Shown: piece by piece, positions 45,834 through 47,060 of the stretch
How positions within the stretch are numbered: the first letter of the stretch is position 1
Layout of the letters: the number at the start of each line of letters is the position of its first letter
Assembly: GCA_023664865.1 (NCBI GenBank)
Contig: JAMPEU010000001.1
Location: forward strand, 145,121-192,180
Direction of reading: 5' to 3'
Length of the DNA stretch: 47,060 bases
Source of the DNA: Butyrivibrio sp.
GTDB taxonomy: Bacteria; Bacillota; Clostridia; Lachnospirales; Lachnospiraceae
Position numbers and translations under genes: made by a program
The notes under the pieces: model-generated
The model's input: the letters and a program-made list of their open reading frames with translations, nothing else
Database searches by the model: none
Told to the model about the DNA's origin: nothing

Positions 45834-46889
45834 ATGATTCCTATTTCTGTATGTATAATTACCAAAAATGAGGCGGAACATCTTGAAGAATGCTTAGCGG
45901 CATTACAGACATATAATTTTGAAATCGTCGTTGTTGATACCGGTTCAACTGACAACTCCAAAGAGGTTGCCTTAAAATATACCAACCGGGTATATGACTT
46001 TGAATGGATCAATGACTTTAGCGCTGCCCGCAACTTTGCGATAAGCCGCGCTTCTCATAATGTTATTTTATCGCTGGACACAGACGAATTTGTTAAAGAA
46101 CTGGATTTAGAGGCTCTCGATAAATTAATCCAGGAAAATCCCAAAAGCGTGGGTTCGGTCGAAATGCTCAATTATTTTGAAGATAAAGGCTCTATTCGAT
46201 ATCAAACCGCTATGCTGGACAGGCTGTTTAACCGTAAATACTATCGTTTCGAAAATCCTATCCACGAAGTGCTTACGCCTATCGCCAATATCCCTTATAC
46301 TTCCTATAAAACCCCTATTGTAGTTAAGCATGTGGGTTATCTTGGCAGCAAAGAATTTCTGGATGAGAAGTCTCTGCGCAATATGGAGCTTCTTAGGGAA
46401 GAACTTAAAAGCGAACCTGAGAATCCATACCTTTATTTCCAGATTGCCCAATGCTATATGATGATGCGGGATCCGGAACATGCCGCAGAATATTTTAAAA
46501 CCGCGCTTGACCACAATCCAAATCCAAACGACGAATATACACGCATACTTGTTGATAATTATGGCAGCATTTTATTGGATAATATGAAAGTTGAAGAGGC
46601 GATGCAATTTTTGTCTTATTATGACTATTTCAACGATAATGCAGATTATCTGTGTATGATTGGACGCGCCTATATCCTAGCCAATCAGCCGCTTAAAGCG
46701 CTGCCTGAATTTGTCAAATCACTTACAGCATCCTCGCGGGATTCGATAGAGCCAAGATATGCCTCATACCATATAGGCTTCATATATGAGCTGTTCGGAA
46801 AAAAAGATATTGCCGCAGAACATTACCACAGATGTGGTGATTATGCTCCGGCGTTGGGAGCGTTGGAACGCATTGAAAAACTCAAATAA
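45834..46889 (+). CDS. GT2 glycosyltransferase with TPR tail, copy 5
   Basis: The 351-residue protein has CIITKNEAEHLEECL, VVDTGSTDNS, INDFSAARNFA and SLDTDEFVKEL (D-T-D at the metal site), then TPR-like repeats (PYLYFQIAQCYMMMRDPEHA, ADYLCMIGRAYILANQPLKA). AAGGAG lies 10 bases before the ATG. It converges on flagellin, with the shared terminator hairpin between them. Confidence 0.85.
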   Translation: MIPISVCIITKNEAEHLEECLAALQTYNFEIVVVDTGSTDNSKEVALKYTNRVYDFEWINDFSAARNFAISRASHNVILSLDTDEFVKELDLEALDKLIQENPKSVGSVEMLNYFEDKGSIRYQTAMLDRLFNRKYYRFENPIHEVLTPIANIPYTSYKTPIVVKHVGYLGSKEFLDEKSLRNMELLREELKSEPENPYLYFQIAQCYMMMRDPEHAAEYFKTALDHNPNPNDEYTRILVDNYGSILLDNMKVEEAMQFLSYYDYFNDNADYLCMIGRAYILANQPLKALPEFVKSLTASSRDSIEPRYASYHIGFIYELFGKKDIAAEHYHRCGDYAPALGALERIEKLK

Positions 46890-46933
46890 GAAAGTGTAGA
46901 GCCTTTATTCATTTACAAATAAATTTGTATAAA

Positions 46934-46959
46934 AAGAGCCGCTCATATGAGCGGCTCTT
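46934..46959 (-). terminator. flagellin terminator
   Basis: A perfect 13-bp palindromic stem, AAGAGCCGCTCAT with ATGAGCGGCTCTT, followed on the minus strand by TTT and an AT-rich run. It lies 40 bases after the flagellin stop. On the plus strand the T-run is weak, so stopping of the glycosyltransferase transcript there is uncertain. Confidence 0.88.
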
Positions 46960-46998
46960 CTGGTAGTTTCTTTACAATGTTCCTTAACCGTTATGCAA

Positions 46999-47060
46999 TT
47001 AGCCAAGTAAGGACAGTGCCAACTGGTTGCTCTGATTTGCCTGTGACAACATTGATGTAC
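46999..47060 (-). CDS. flagellin, C-terminal end only
   Basis: Reading leftwards from the edge the frame gives TSMLSQANQSNQLALSLLG then TAA at 46999-47001. This is the hallmark end of bacterial flagellin (the helix ending in ANQxxQxALxLLG, which packs in the D0 layer of the filament and carries the export/chaperone contact). The rest lies outside the window. It is convergent with the glycosyltransferase array, which may modify it, and is a classical CsrA target in Firmicutes. Confidence 0.92.
   Translation of the reverse strand, partial: TSMLSQANQSNQLALSLLG

Overview
The window looks like chromosome from a motile, low-to-moderate GC Firmicute, most likely a Lachnospiraceae/Clostridium cluster XIVa gut bacterium. 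This rests on the Firmicutes-type RpsL and RpoB/RpoC sequences, consensus Gram-positive promoters, AgrC/AgrA-like signalling, sigma28-type promoters, a CsrA homologue and a flagellin gene. No rRNA, tRNA, CRISPR array or prophage was seen. It is a core ribosomal/RNA-polymerase block flanked on both sides by signalling and motility genes.

Layout. (1) 1-1062: a CsrA-family gene running off the left edge, preceded by a 28-bp recombination site, a FimB-sized tyrosine recombinase gene, and a second copy of the same site in exactly inverted orientation. A sigma28-like promoter lies inside the segment and now points away from csrA; inversion would turn it towards csrA. This is the most interesting feature and looks like a self-contained phase-variation switch. 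(2) 1063-10458: a terminator and long palindrome, a chemoreceptor with AgrA/AgrC-like regulators, and a partner-switching module (PP2C phosphatase, response regulator, hybrid histidine kinase, RsbW-like kinase, STAS protein). (3) 10459-13777: an AT-rich accessory patch (PIN/NYN nuclease, small unknown protein, HTH regulator, methyltransferase, HNH nuclease) that could be a small defence locus. (4) 13942-33638: the leftward core block: rpmG-secE-nusG-rplK-rplA, then an intruding capA-like gene, then rplJ-rplL-rpoB-rpoC, then an intruding MCP-PilZ chemoreceptor gene, then rpsL-rpsG-fusA-tuf. (5) 33699-47060: a flagellar and glycosylation region: a GT4 glycosyltransferase with an overlapping unknown partner, a sigma28-promoted FlxA-like/FliD-like pair, UDP-galactopyranose mutase, and a rightward array of five GT2-TPR glycosyltransferases plus one CgeB-like transferase, converging on the 3' end of a flagellin gene.

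How it may fit together. Several genes point to control of motility: CsrA (known in Bacillus to repress flagellin translation), chemoreceptors, a receptor with a possible c-di-GMP-binding PilZ domain, filament-associated proteins and a flagellin-adjacent glycosyltransferase array. The inference is that the csrA switch flips cells between two motility or flagellin-expression states, with sigma28 feeding csrA only in the inverted orientation. The inverted sites, recombinase and promoter motif are seen directly in the sequence; the inversion and its effect are predictions.
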